Shown here piece after piece: positions 45,554 to 53,323 of a DNA stretch of 64,000 nucleotides (the stretch's first letter is position 1; each line of letters opens with the position of its first letter). Both the position numbers and the translations under genes were made by a program. Under the pieces are notes generated by a model. That model saw nothing but the letters and a program-made list of their open reading frames with translations, did not search any database and was not told where the DNA came from. Source of the DNA: an uncultured Myxococcales bacterium (lineage in GTDB: Bacteria > Myxococcota_A > UBA9042); NCBI GenBank assembly GCA_903896545.1, contig CAITYF010000132.1, positions 16,151-80,150 of the forward strand, read 5' to 3'.

Positions 45554-47569
45554 GTGAGGAAGCGCTTACCCATCCTGCCGCTGCTCGTGCTGGTTCTGCT
45601 GCTGGCGAATTCCGCGTTTGCGTTTGACGCGCTCCGCACGCCGGGCGGCCGCGTTGTGCGCGCGCCGCGTTCGCCTTGGCCCGTGTACGTGCAGGCTGAT
45701 GCGATCGACAAGCTCACGGTTAAGAAGGTGCAGACCGTCACACTGGCGGCGATCGCGGCGTGGAATGCCGTGACCGACACCAAGATCGAACTCTCCTACG
45801 GCGGCCTTGTTCGCCAAGCACCCCATTTGGGCGTGTACATTTGGCTGGATCGGCACTTCGCTTGGCCCAACACCGACGGCACATCGCGCACAGAACTGGA
45901 ATGGAACGACGATGGCGGGCTGCGCCAAGCGACGATCGCGCTCAACGGCGTGGATTACCAGTGGGTGACGGGCACAGCCGCGGCGTCCGGCGATTCGCGA
46001 CCGATCGCCGACTTGCAGTCAGTGCTGACGCATCAAGTCGGCCACGCACTCGGCTTGGCCCACAGCCACAATCCGCTGGCGACGATGTATTTTTGGGGCA
46101 CTGGCCGCGCTGGGCGCACGCTGACGCCTGATGACGCCCGCAGTTTGCGATTTGTCTATCCGGCAACCGACGTCACCGAGTCCACGACCTGCGATCCGTG
46201 TCGCAGCGACGCCGATTGCGCCGGAACCGGCCGCTGCCTCGCGTGGCCTGACGGCTTTGCCTACTGCGCGTCGCCCTGCAAGACGCACGAGGATTGCCCT
46301 ATCGGCACGAGTTGCGGCGCCTATGCGAGCGGCATCGCGTGTTTGCCCAACGATGGTCACTGCAATGCCGATCGCGCGGTCGATCACACCGGCGATCCGT
46401 GCGCGTCCGACGCGGCGTGCGTCGACGCGGAATTGTGCATGCCCATCGCCTCTGGTCAGGGCTTTTGTACGTCCGGCTGCACCAGCAGTTTGGACTGCGC
46501 CGCGGGCTCGACCTGCAGCCCCGGCGGATTTTGCGCCGCGCACGGGCCGGGCACCGACGGCGAAGTGTGCCGCGTGCCAGGCGACTGCGCGTCGGCTGCG
46601 TGCCTCGCGTCGACGTTACGCAGCGGGTCGTGCGGCCGCGGCTGCTCCGGACAGTGTGGCAACAGCGAACTGTGCGGCGACGACGGATTCTGCCGACGGG
46701 TGTGCATCAACGACATCAACTGCCCAGATGGCCAGTTCTGCAGCGGCGACAAGGTGTGCCGCGGCCCCCTGCCCCTCGGTTGGCCCTGCGCCAGCGGCTA
46801 CGACTGCGCGGCAGGGTCCTGCATCACACTTTCCGGCATGCGTTTTGACGCCGTGTGCACGATCGCGTGCGACGTCCCGACGGACTGCCCTGCGGGTTCC
46901 GGCTGCAGTCAAACCAGCAAGGGCAAATTGTGCATACCCGGTAGTACGTTGACTTTGGGCAGTCCGTGCACCAGCGACGCAGCGTGCGGCAAAGGCCTGG
47001 GCTGCGACAAAGCGCAACTGTGGGCGGGCTACGGCGTCTGTACGACCGCCTGCGATCCGTTTGGCACGAGCAGCGAGTGCCAGGGCGGCTGGTGCGCGTG
47101 GAACGGCGACGCAGCGAACGCGCGCGGCTTGTGTCGCGGCACGGCAGGCGGCGGCGTTCAAGGTGCGACCTGCGACGAAACCAACCGGTGTCGCGGCGAC
47201 CTGACGTGCGCGCAAACCGAGGGCGGCGCGCGCTGTGCGCGGAGCTGCGACCTCGCGGCGCCCGTGTGCGACGTCGGCCTGAGCTGCATCCCGATTTCTG
47301 GCGAGCACGCCCGTGGCGTCTGTCTGGATGGCGGCACGTCCGCGACGGTACTGTCGCCTGTTGTGGTCAAGCCGCTGGTGAATTTGGACGGACGCACGGT
47401 GATGCTGCCGCAAGTCGTGCCGGTGGCGGAGTTCAAGCCGGTTCAGGCCACTGCAAACACGTCGCAAAAAGGCTGCAGCAGCGGCCGCTCGGTACCGGCG
47501 TGGCCCTATGCTTGCGTTTTTGCGCTGGTGTTGGGCGTCTTTACGGCGCGGCGACTACGGCGCAACTGA
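45554..47569 (+). CDS. Matrixin-like pseudoprotease with cysteine-rich region and MYXO-CTERM-like tail
   Basis: 671 residues from the GTG at 45554, which puts the signal peptide (RKRLPILPLLVLVLLLANSAFA) at the N-terminus; an in-frame GTG at 45512 adds 14 residues. Residues about 24-195 resemble matrixin metalloproteases: the zinc motif H160-Q161-V-G-H164-A-L-G-L-A-H170 and a Met-turn LATMYF. The catalytic Glu of HExxH is Gln (codon CAA at 46034), the change that abolishes activity, while the three zinc histidines remain. A long cysteine-rich region follows (about 205-610). The C-terminus (GCSSGRS, hydrophobic stretch, RRLRRN) looks like a MYXO-CTERM-type sorting signal. It overlaps the convergent gene by 15 bases. 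Confidence 0.82.
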   Translation: MRKRLPILPLLVLVLLLANSAFAFDALRTPGGRVVRAPRSPWPVYVQADAIDKLTVKKVQTVTLAAIAAWNAVTDTKIELSYGGLVRQAPHLGVYIWLDRHFAWPNTDGTSRTELEWNDDGGLRQATIALNGVDYQWVTGTAAASGDSRPIADLQSVLTHQVGHALGLAHSHNPLATMYFWGTGRAGRTLTPDDARSLRFVYPATDVTESTTCDPCRSDADCAGTGRCLAWPDGFAYCASPCKTHEDCPIGTSCGAYASGIACLPNDGHCNADRAVDHTGDPCASDAACVDAELCMPIASGQGFCTSGCTSSLDCAAGSTCSPGGFCAAHGPGTDGEVCRVPGDCASAACLASTLRSGSCGRGCSGQCGNSELCGDDGFCRRVCINDINCPDGQFCSGDKVCRGPLPLGWPCASGYDCAAGSCITLSGMRFDAVCTIACDVPTDCPAGSGCSQTSKGKLCIPGSTLTLGSPCTSDAACGKGLGCDKAQLWAGYGVCTTACDPFGTSSECQGGWCAWNGDAANARGLCRGTAGGGVQGATCDETNRCRGDLTCAQTEGGARCARSCDLAAPVCDVGLSCIPISGEHARGVCLDGGTSATVLSPVVVKPLVNLDGRTVMLPQVVPVAEFKPVQATANTSQKGCSSGRSVPAWPYACVFALVLGVFTARRLRRN

Positions 47570-48124
47570 GCGCACGCGCGCGGCCAGTTCGTTCAGCTCA
47601 CGTTCCAGGTTCCGCATCGGTTCGACGAGCTCACGCTGCACTTCGGCGGCTTCCAGCAGGTAAATTTCCAGATCCGCGAGCGTCTCGGCTGCAAACGACT
47701 CGTGCACCGCGCGCCGCCAGCCCGCCAACGCCTGCCGCACGCCGACGTCCAAACCAATTCGGCCGGGCAGCGCCATCGCGAAATGCAGCGTTCCCATGCC
47801 GATCAACTTGGCGAAACAGAACCGGCAGACTTCCTCGAACCGTTGGGCGTTGAAGTCGCTGCGCTTGCCCAGACCCACCACGAGGACGCGACCAAACGGC
47901 AGACGACCTGCGATTGGGACGAGCATCGCGTCCTGATAGTGCGCGTCGATAAAATCGCGCTGCAAGAGCCGCGAAAGTTGACCGTTCAAGCGCCAATCGA
48001 TGAGCCCCGTCAAGCCGCGCAATGGACGGTCGTCGGAGAAACTGGTCAGTACGAGGCACGCGTCCTCGCCGCCGGGCAAATCGTCCACGGCGTCCAGCCT
48101 GGGCAGCGCGAGCCGCAGTTTCAC
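47555..48124 (-). CDS. Stand-alone M17 leucyl aminopeptidase N-terminal-like domain
   Basis: 189 residues from a GTG overlapping the nusB stop (GTGA). It reads as a macro-type N-terminal domain of M17 leucyl aminopeptidases: VLTSFSDDRPLRGLTGLIDW, LVPIAGRLPFGRVLVVGLGK. The catalytic C-terminal domain with its metal ligands is absent, so it cannot be a peptidase itself. The last 40 residues form an amphipathic helix (ELVEPMRNLERELNELAARV). It is the last gene of the lipoprotein-ribH-nusB unit, so it might bind a ligand or partner for that operon; this is inference. Confidence 0.65.
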   Translation of the reverse strand: MKLRLALPRLDAVDDLPGGEDACLVLTSFSDDRPLRGLTGLIDWRLNGQLSRLLQRDFIDAHYQDAMLVPIAGRLPFGRVLVVGLGKRSDFNAQRFEEVCRFCFAKLIGMGTLHFAMALPGRIGLDVGVRQALAGWRRAVHESFAAETLADLEIYLLEAAEVQRELVEPMRNLERELNELAARVRSVAP

Positions 48125-48654
48125 GGATCGTCTCCAGAATCGACCGGCGTCTCCTCGGCGGACTTGGCCGCGGACGCTTTGCCGGCGCGCTTGGACTTGT
48201 CTGGCGCCGCCTTGGAGCTCGCAGGCTTCTCGGCACCCAAAGCATTCGCCACGCGGTCGAGGATGCCGTTCACAAACGCGCTGGAGTCTTCATTGCCAAA
48301 TTTCTTGGCGATCTCGACCGCTTCGTTGATCGCGACCTTGCGCGGGACGCGATCGCCCAGCACAAGCAACTCCAACGCGCCGAGGCGCAGGATGTTGCGA
48401 TCCACCGCGCTCATCCGGTCCAGCTTCCAGTGGTGCGACGCTGCCTGCAGACGCTGGTCCAGCATCGCCCGGTGTTCGACAACCCCTTCCACAAGCTCCG
48501 TGCAATGCCGCCGAACTTCTTCATACGAAGCCGGACGTTCGCCCGCGAACTTGGTCCAATACTCGTTCATCGCCGCGTGCAGATCGACTGTGACCCAATC
48601 CAGGCCAAAAAGGATCTGAAGTGCTGATTCGCGTGCGCGCCGCCGACTGCCCAT
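48121..48654 (-). CDS. nusB: Transcription antitermination factor NusB
   Basis: 177 residues. NusB works with NusE (S10) on boxA RNA to prevent termination in rRNA operons. Family marks: RRRARESALQILFGLDW at the start, DRMSAVDRNILRLGALELL in the middle and AINEAVEIAKKFGNEDSSAF, FVNGILDRVA near the end. A lysine/alanine-rich tail of about 35 residues is additional to the usual 140. It sits directly after ribH (36-base gap), the classical ribH-nusB pairing, and its stop overlaps the M17-like gene. Confidence 0.95.
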   Translation of the reverse strand: MGSRRRARESALQILFGLDWVTVDLHAAMNEYWTKFAGERPASYEEVRRHCTELVEGVVEHRAMLDQRLQAASHHWKLDRMSAVDRNILRLGALELLVLGDRVPRKVAINEAVEIAKKFGNEDSSAFVNGILDRVANALGAEKPASSKAAPDKSKRAGKASAAKSAEETPVDSGDDP

Positions 48655-48690
48655 CTGGGTAACCCTCTCTCTTGCATCCGGTCCGAGCCG

Positions 48691-49185
48691 CTACTTCTGT
48701 CCTGCCAAACGCAGCGCTTCCACCGTTTCAATGGCAGAAAACGCGCACTCCGCACCCTTGTTGTCCACGATCAGATCGCCGGTCGAGCCGCCTGCGCGAG
48801 CCACGGCCTGCGCGTCGGTGTCCGTCGTGAGCACGCCGAAGATCACAGGCACGCCCGTGACCAAGCTGACCTGCATCACGCCGCGGGCGCACTCGCCTGC
48901 CACAAAGTCAAAATGCGGCGTGTCGCCGCGGATCACGGCGCCGAGCGTGAGCACCGCGTCGTACTTCTTGGTCTCGATCAGCTTTTTTGCTGCGAGCGGA
49001 ATCTCAAACGCGCCTGGCACGTAGATCACGGGCACCGGATCCGGCACACCGGCTTTCTTGAAGGCGGCGAGCGCGCCCTTCAGGAGCGGGTCCACGATGT
49101 GCGCGTTGAACCGCCCGGCCACGATGGCAAAGTGCATCCCAGCGCCCTTGGGCTGCTGTTTCGGATCGCGTGTCGACTTGGCCAT
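48691..49185 (-). CDS. ribH: 6,7-dimethyl-8-ribityllumazine synthase
   Basis: 164 residues. It makes lumazine from 5-amino-6-ribitylaminouracil and dihydroxybutanone phosphate in riboflavin synthesis and normally forms 60-mers or pentamers. Motifs: IVAGRFNAHIVDPLLKGA, PGAFEIPLAAKKL, LGAVIRGDTPHFDFVAGEC (with the catalytic His in the PHFD region), FGVLTTDT and GGSTGDLIVDNKGAECAF. The ATG is at 49185. It lies 36 bases downstream of the lipoprotein gene and 36 bases upstream of nusB. No FMN riboswitch is seen before it, as the neighbouring gene is too close. Confidence 0.97.
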   Translation of the reverse strand: MAKSTRDPKQQPKGAGMHFAIVAGRFNAHIVDPLLKGALAAFKKAGVPDPVPVIYVPGAFEIPLAAKKLIETKKYDAVLTLGAVIRGDTPHFDFVAGECARGVMQVSLVTGVPVIFGVLTTDTDAQAVARAGGSTGDLIVDNKGAECAFSAIETVEALRLAGQK

Positions 49186-49221
49186 TTGCTTGTTCCCGGC
49201 GCTGATTGTGCGCAGTTTTCG

Positions 49222-50988
49222 CTAGTTGTGAAGTTGCAGCGTGCTCAAGTCGCTTGCATCGTCGCCGGTCAGAACGGCCGGGTGGATGATGCAACAGTTG
49301 CCGCTCGCGTCAGTAAACGGCGAAAATGCCGCCATTCCATCGAAGGAATATGTGGTCGTGCCACCGCCGATGTCGGTGCCGTCCTTGGTCAACTGCCCGT
49401 CACCGATGATGACGGCGCCGCCGAGAGGTCCGCCTTGTTCACCGGCAACGATAAACAGCAGGTGGTCGTCGGTGGCACGCCCGCGCATGACGCCCGTGAC
49501 GGTGAACTTGGTGCCCGGCGGCTGCGTGTTGCCACCCGTACAGCTGAAGTAAGGCCCGACAAAAACGGGATTGGCGCACTCCAGCGCGATCTTGCCGTTG
49601 ACGACGCTCGCCTGCTTGCCGGCCTTCCAGCTGTCGACGTCGCACGTGTCCAGTTGCTCGACGCATTGGCCGAACTTCGTGAGGTTCATCTTGAGGAGCA
49701 GCTTGCCCGTCGACGGCTGTTTGTCCCAGAAGCTCGCGTTGGACGCACTCCAGGTCCACTTCTTGCGGTTGTCGCTCGCCATCGTGCTGGTCAGCGTGAA
49801 GTCACGTCCTGCACTGCCGGCGACGATCGCATCTTCCAGCGACTTGCCTTCACCCAGCGTACTCACCAGCGTCGCGGTCGAAGCGATCACGTCACGGAGC
49901 GCGATGCGCGGGAAGCCTTCGGGACCTTGCAGCCCCAGCGGCAAAGAGAAGCCGACGATCGGACGCGTGCCCGGCTCGTACCACACAGCGGCCAAGCTCG
50001 CTTTATCGTTCACATCGCCCAAGAACGTATTCTGTCCGGCGAGAACGACCAGACCGGGACCACCGAGCGGCGGCGCATCCAATAGCGGGCCCGCGATCTT
50101 GCCGTAGTACGTCTCATCGCCGACGACGCCGCGCGTGACGTTCATGCCAACCGCCTTGGTCGGCGGGCTCGTCTTGCTCGGCTTCTGCTGCACACCTGCG
50201 CCCACCCAGACCACGACGTCGAGCGCCGTGAGCGAGGGCAGCAGCGTTTCCAGATCCGAGCGCCGCACGAATTCCAGCGTCTCCACGGAGTCAAAGCGCC
50301 CGGTCTGCTGGGCCGCGTGCACGATCGGCGACACATCGACGCCAAGCTGCGGGCCGTACGAAGAAAGCACGATAAAACGCCGTTTCTGCGGCAGGATCGC
50401 GTTGAACTGCGCCAACATACCCAGCGGATCCAGCGGCGCGGCGTCGCCAGAAAGCCCCGCGACGATGGTCGAGTTGTCCTTGTCCAGATTCGTCGACGTT
50501 TCCCATTCCCACGCTTGGGGTGCGGCGATCGGCAAGGTCGTCAACTCCTTGTTGGTCGCATCCGTGAACTTCGCGCCGGTCGCCGTGTAAGCGGCCGTGC
50601 CTGCGGTGCAAGTCGGCTTGGTCTCGCCTTCCGCCTTGGGGCAAGAGCGCCACACCGTCGCGATATCCTGACGGGCCGCGCTGGCATCGGCCGCAAATTC
50701 GGCCCACACAAAGGTCGTGCCGTCTGTGCCCACGATCTGCCCGGCGGTCAGCCACGGTGATTTCTGGGCCGTCGCAAGCGCGGACAAAGCGGAGTCGTCC
50801 TTTAGCAACGCAGCCCAAGCATCCTGTGTGAGCGGACCTTGTGACGTACGCGTGACCAAACCGGAGTCGCTCGCGGCCGAAGTCGCGGCCGATCCACAGG
50901 CTGCGCAAGCCAGCAGGGCGACAAACAGGCAGCTCGTGACGGGATCGCGGCGGGGGGCATTTCGGAGGCGGGATAACGTGATCATCAT
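49222..50988 (-). CDS. Lipoprotein of unknown function
   Basis: 588 residues. Signal with lipobox LLAC (Cys28; a second, AAC at Cys31, is possible). ATG at 50988 with GAGGAGG upstream. The region about 190-380 looks like a Rossmann-type alpha/beta domain (FIVLSSYGPQLGVDVSPIVHAA, read as separate strand and helix, then DVVVWVGAGVQQ). A beta-rich C-terminal half carries paired cysteines (CVEQLDTCDVD, CANPVFVGPYFSC, NCCIIHP). No enzyme motif is recognised. Its stop is 36 bases upstream of ribH, so it probably heads this operon. Confidence 0.7.
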   Translation of the reverse strand: MMITLSRLRNAPRRDPVTSCLFVALLACAACGSAATSAASDSGLVTRTSQGPLTQDAWAALLKDDSALSALATAQKSPWLTAGQIVGTDGTTFVWAEFAADASAARQDIATVWRSCPKAEGETKPTCTAGTAAYTATGAKFTDATNKELTTLPIAAPQAWEWETSTNLDKDNSTIVAGLSGDAAPLDPLGMLAQFNAILPQKRRFIVLSSYGPQLGVDVSPIVHAAQQTGRFDSVETLEFVRRSDLETLLPSLTALDVVVWVGAGVQQKPSKTSPPTKAVGMNVTRGVVGDETYYGKIAGPLLDAPPLGGPGLVVLAGQNTFLGDVNDKASLAAVWYEPGTRPIVGFSLPLGLQGPEGFPRIALRDVIASTATLVSTLGEGKSLEDAIVAGSAGRDFTLTSTMASDNRKKWTWSASNASFWDKQPSTGKLLLKMNLTKFGQCVEQLDTCDVDSWKAGKQASVVNGKIALECANPVFVGPYFSCTGGNTQPPGTKFTVTGVMRGRATDDHLLFIVAGEQGGPLGGAVIIGDGQLTKDGTDIGGGTTTYSFDGMAAFSPFTDASGNCCIIHPAVLTGDDASDLSTLQLHN

Positions 50989-51305
50989 GCAAGAGCCTCC
51001 TCAAATGCCGGGCGCGCCGACGCGGGTGTGCAGCTTACGCTGGCAACGGGCGCACAGCAAGCCGAGGCGCGGCAGATCAGATCGAATCTCCGCGACGTGC
51101 GTCTGAACCCCCAACGCCGCAGTGCGGCAGTACGGGTGAGTTCGTTGACACTTCTGAAGCGGCTGGTTAGTGTCCGCTTCCAAGCGACGTGTGCAAGGCC
51201 GGGCCTCACGTGTAGGTCAGGTGACAAACACGCGGGTCGGGTAACTGCCAAAGTCAGGCCCTGTTCGCAAGAGCGAAGGCCTGCATCTCTTAGACGGGGC
51301 GCTTC
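50989..51305. other. Divergent intergenic region
   Basis: 317 bases between the lipoprotein gene (minus) and the AgmX-like gene (plus). A short hairpin, TTCGC-AAGA-GCGAA, lies at about 51268-51281. No gene is seen and no convincing sigma70 promoter was picked. Confidence 0.4.
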
Positions 51306-53102
51306 ATGAGCACAGCCAACCGAAACGTTCGACTCGGCGTGGTCTACCGCGGCAGCATCATCCACGAGGAAGTCGTGGATCGGCGCATCGACGTGACCGT
51401 CGGGTTGCGCGCGGGTTCGACCATTCAGATTCCTGCCAAGGAATACCCAGAATTTCCCGATGCGCTGGAGCTGCTGGCGATCGAGAACAACCAGTATTAC
51501 CTGTTGGTTCCCGCCGACCCAACGGCGCGCGTGAGCGTGCGCGGCACGACCGAAAAGTCGGCGGCGATGACGGTCCGCGGCAAGCGTGCGATCGCGATTG
51601 AGAACGCCGTCGGCGGCTCGGTCTCGGTCGGCGACGTCACGATCATGTTCCAGTTTGTGCGCGCCGACAGCACGCCGACGATCACGCGCGAGAGCAACGT
51701 GCTGCGTCTGGGTCTGGTGTATGATGAGCGGCTCATCTCGGACCGGGTGTTTGACAACGACAAGCAGATCACGATCGGCAACCAGAAGAACCTGTCGGTC
51801 GTGCTGCCCGACGAGGACTATCAGGGCCCCGCGATCAAGTTCACCAACAACCGGGACGGTTCGTTCACGCTGAAGGCTCCGGCCGCGATGCGCATGCGGA
51901 TTGCGACGGACGGCGGCCCGCTGGAACTGAAGGAACTGCTGGCCAAGTCCAAGGCGCGGCAAGAAGGCAACGACGCGATCGTGCACCTGCCCTTGGGCAC
52001 GCGCGGCCGCATCGTGATGGGCCAGCACACTGTGCTGTTTCAGGTGATCAAGCAGAGCGTGACGGTTCCGGCGTTTCCGCCCAAGTCCTTGGGTCAGCGC
52101 ATCGTTGGCCCGTTCATCGGCGAGCCGACCTGGACAATCTCGTTCCTCGGCGCGTTCTTTCTGGTCGCGGCCATCGTCGGTCAGTCGCTGCTGTTCCAAA
52201 ACTCCACGGGTAAGTATCTGGACAAGGCCAAGGCGGAAGACGAAATCGCCCGCGGCCCGATCGAGATCCAGATCGAAGAGAAGGTAGAGCAGCCTAAGGA
52301 AGACGAAAAGGTCGACGAAAAGGTGGTAGACGCTCCGGCGATTCAGGCGCCTGACGACTTGAAGCCTAAGAAAGAAGACAAGAAAGCCGCGGATTCCAAG
52401 CAGGACAAGGCGGCGGACGCCAACAAGAGGCCGGAGTCGACCGGCACGCCGCGGGATCAGGAGGAGGTCAACCGCAACGCCCGTGACTTTGTTGCCAAAA
52501 ACTCTGTGGCCAGTGCGTTGGTCGGCGCCAATGGTGCCGCGACCAAGCTGTTTGCGGACGACGGTGGGGATGGCGAAGGCACCGTGACCGCGAAATTCGG
52601 CGGGTCCGCGAGCGACGGCGACACCGGCGGACCGGGCAAAGGCGGCAACTTGGTGATGGAAGGCGGCGGAAAAGGCGGCGGAACGTTTGAAAAAGTGAAG
52701 AGCAAGGACGGCGCCGGATGGGGCGACCGCAAGCCGGGCATCGCCGCGCCCGTCGAGGTAAAGAAGGTCGAACCGACGTTCAAAATGGCTCCCCTCGGCG
52801 GCTTGGACGGTAGCGATGACGGCGACGGCAGCAAGGGCGACATCGCGAAGAAGGTTGCGAGCCGCGCTGGCGCGGTAAAATCCTGCTACGAAGCGGCGTT
52901 GCGCGACAACCCCGACGTGAGCGGCAAGGTCAAAGTGAGCTTCACGGTCGGCACGGCGGGTACGGTCACGGATGTCACCGTCTCCGGCGCGACGGGCGGC
53001 TTCCAGGACTGCATCGAGGCCAAGTTCAAGGCGATCCGCGGCTTGCCCATCCTGACAGCGCCCAAGCAGTTCAGCCAGTCGTTCGTGTTCACGAAGAGTT
53101 AA
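51306..53102 (+). CDS. AgmX/PglI-type TonB-like membrane protein (paralog 1)
   Basis: 598 residues. Two repeated beta-sandwich domains with an FHA-like look (about 5-120 and 135-255, each opening VxLGxVYxxxxI) are followed by a membrane helix (about 275-300, ISFLGAFFLVAAIVGQSLLF). Next come a Lys/Glu-rich linker, a glycine-rich segment and the C-terminal domain (about 515-598): RAGAVKSCYEAALRDNPDVS, KVKVSFTVGTAGTVTDVTVS, DCIE, and FVFTKS. This tail matches AgmX/PglI C-terminal domains linked to gliding or TonB-type energy transfer. The two cysteines probably form a disulfide in the periplasm. It is followed by a close paralog. Confidence 0.78.
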   Translation: MSTANRNVRLGVVYRGSIIHEEVVDRRIDVTVGLRAGSTIQIPAKEYPEFPDALELLAIENNQYYLLVPADPTARVSVRGTTEKSAAMTVRGKRAIAIENAVGGSVSVGDVTIMFQFVRADSTPTITRESNVLRLGLVYDERLISDRVFDNDKQITIGNQKNLSVVLPDEDYQGPAIKFTNNRDGSFTLKAPAAMRMRIATDGGPLELKELLAKSKARQEGNDAIVHLPLGTRGRIVMGQHTVLFQVIKQSVTVPAFPPKSLGQRIVGPFIGEPTWTISFLGAFFLVAAIVGQSLLFQNSTGKYLDKAKAEDEIARGPIEIQIEEKVEQPKEDEKVDEKVVDAPAIQAPDDLKPKKEDKKAADSKQDKAADANKRPESTGTPRDQEEVNRNARDFVAKNSVASALVGANGAATKLFADDGGDGEGTVTAKFGGSASDGDTGGPGKGGNLVMEGGGKGGGTFEKVKSKDGAGWGDRKPGIAAPVEVKKVEPTFKMAPLGGLDGSDDGDGSKGDIAKKVASRAGAVKSCYEAALRDNPDVSGKVKVSFTVGTAGTVTDVTVSGATGGFQDCIEAKFKAIRGLPILTAPKQFSQSFVFTKS

Positions 53103-53256
53103 GCCTAGTTGCGACGGCGCGGCTGCACGGGCGGTCAAGGCGTGTGAAACTGTCGCAAGATTCACGCGTCCAAACACAGGGATTGTTTGACACGCGCAAT
53201 TGACGGCCGTTAGCATCGACGGCCGCGCGGACTTGGGCATTGGGCCCAATACGCCT

Positions 53257-53316
53257 GTTGGCATCTGGAAGACGCTGTTGGCATTCGGAATACGCTGCTG
53301 GCATTAGGAAGACTGA
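53257..53316. repeat. Three 20-bp tandem repeats in the leader of paralog 2
   Basis: GTTGGCATCTGGAAGACGCT at 53257, GTTGGCATTCGGAATACGCT at 53277 and GCTGGCATTAGGAAGACTGA at 53297: three imperfect 20-base copies. The last one ends seven bases before the ATG at 53324, so they overlap the ribosome-binding zone. They may be a protein-binding or RNA-folding regulatory site, or simple slippage; paralog 1 lacks them. Confidence 0.7.
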
Positions 53317-53323
53317 GGCGCGC

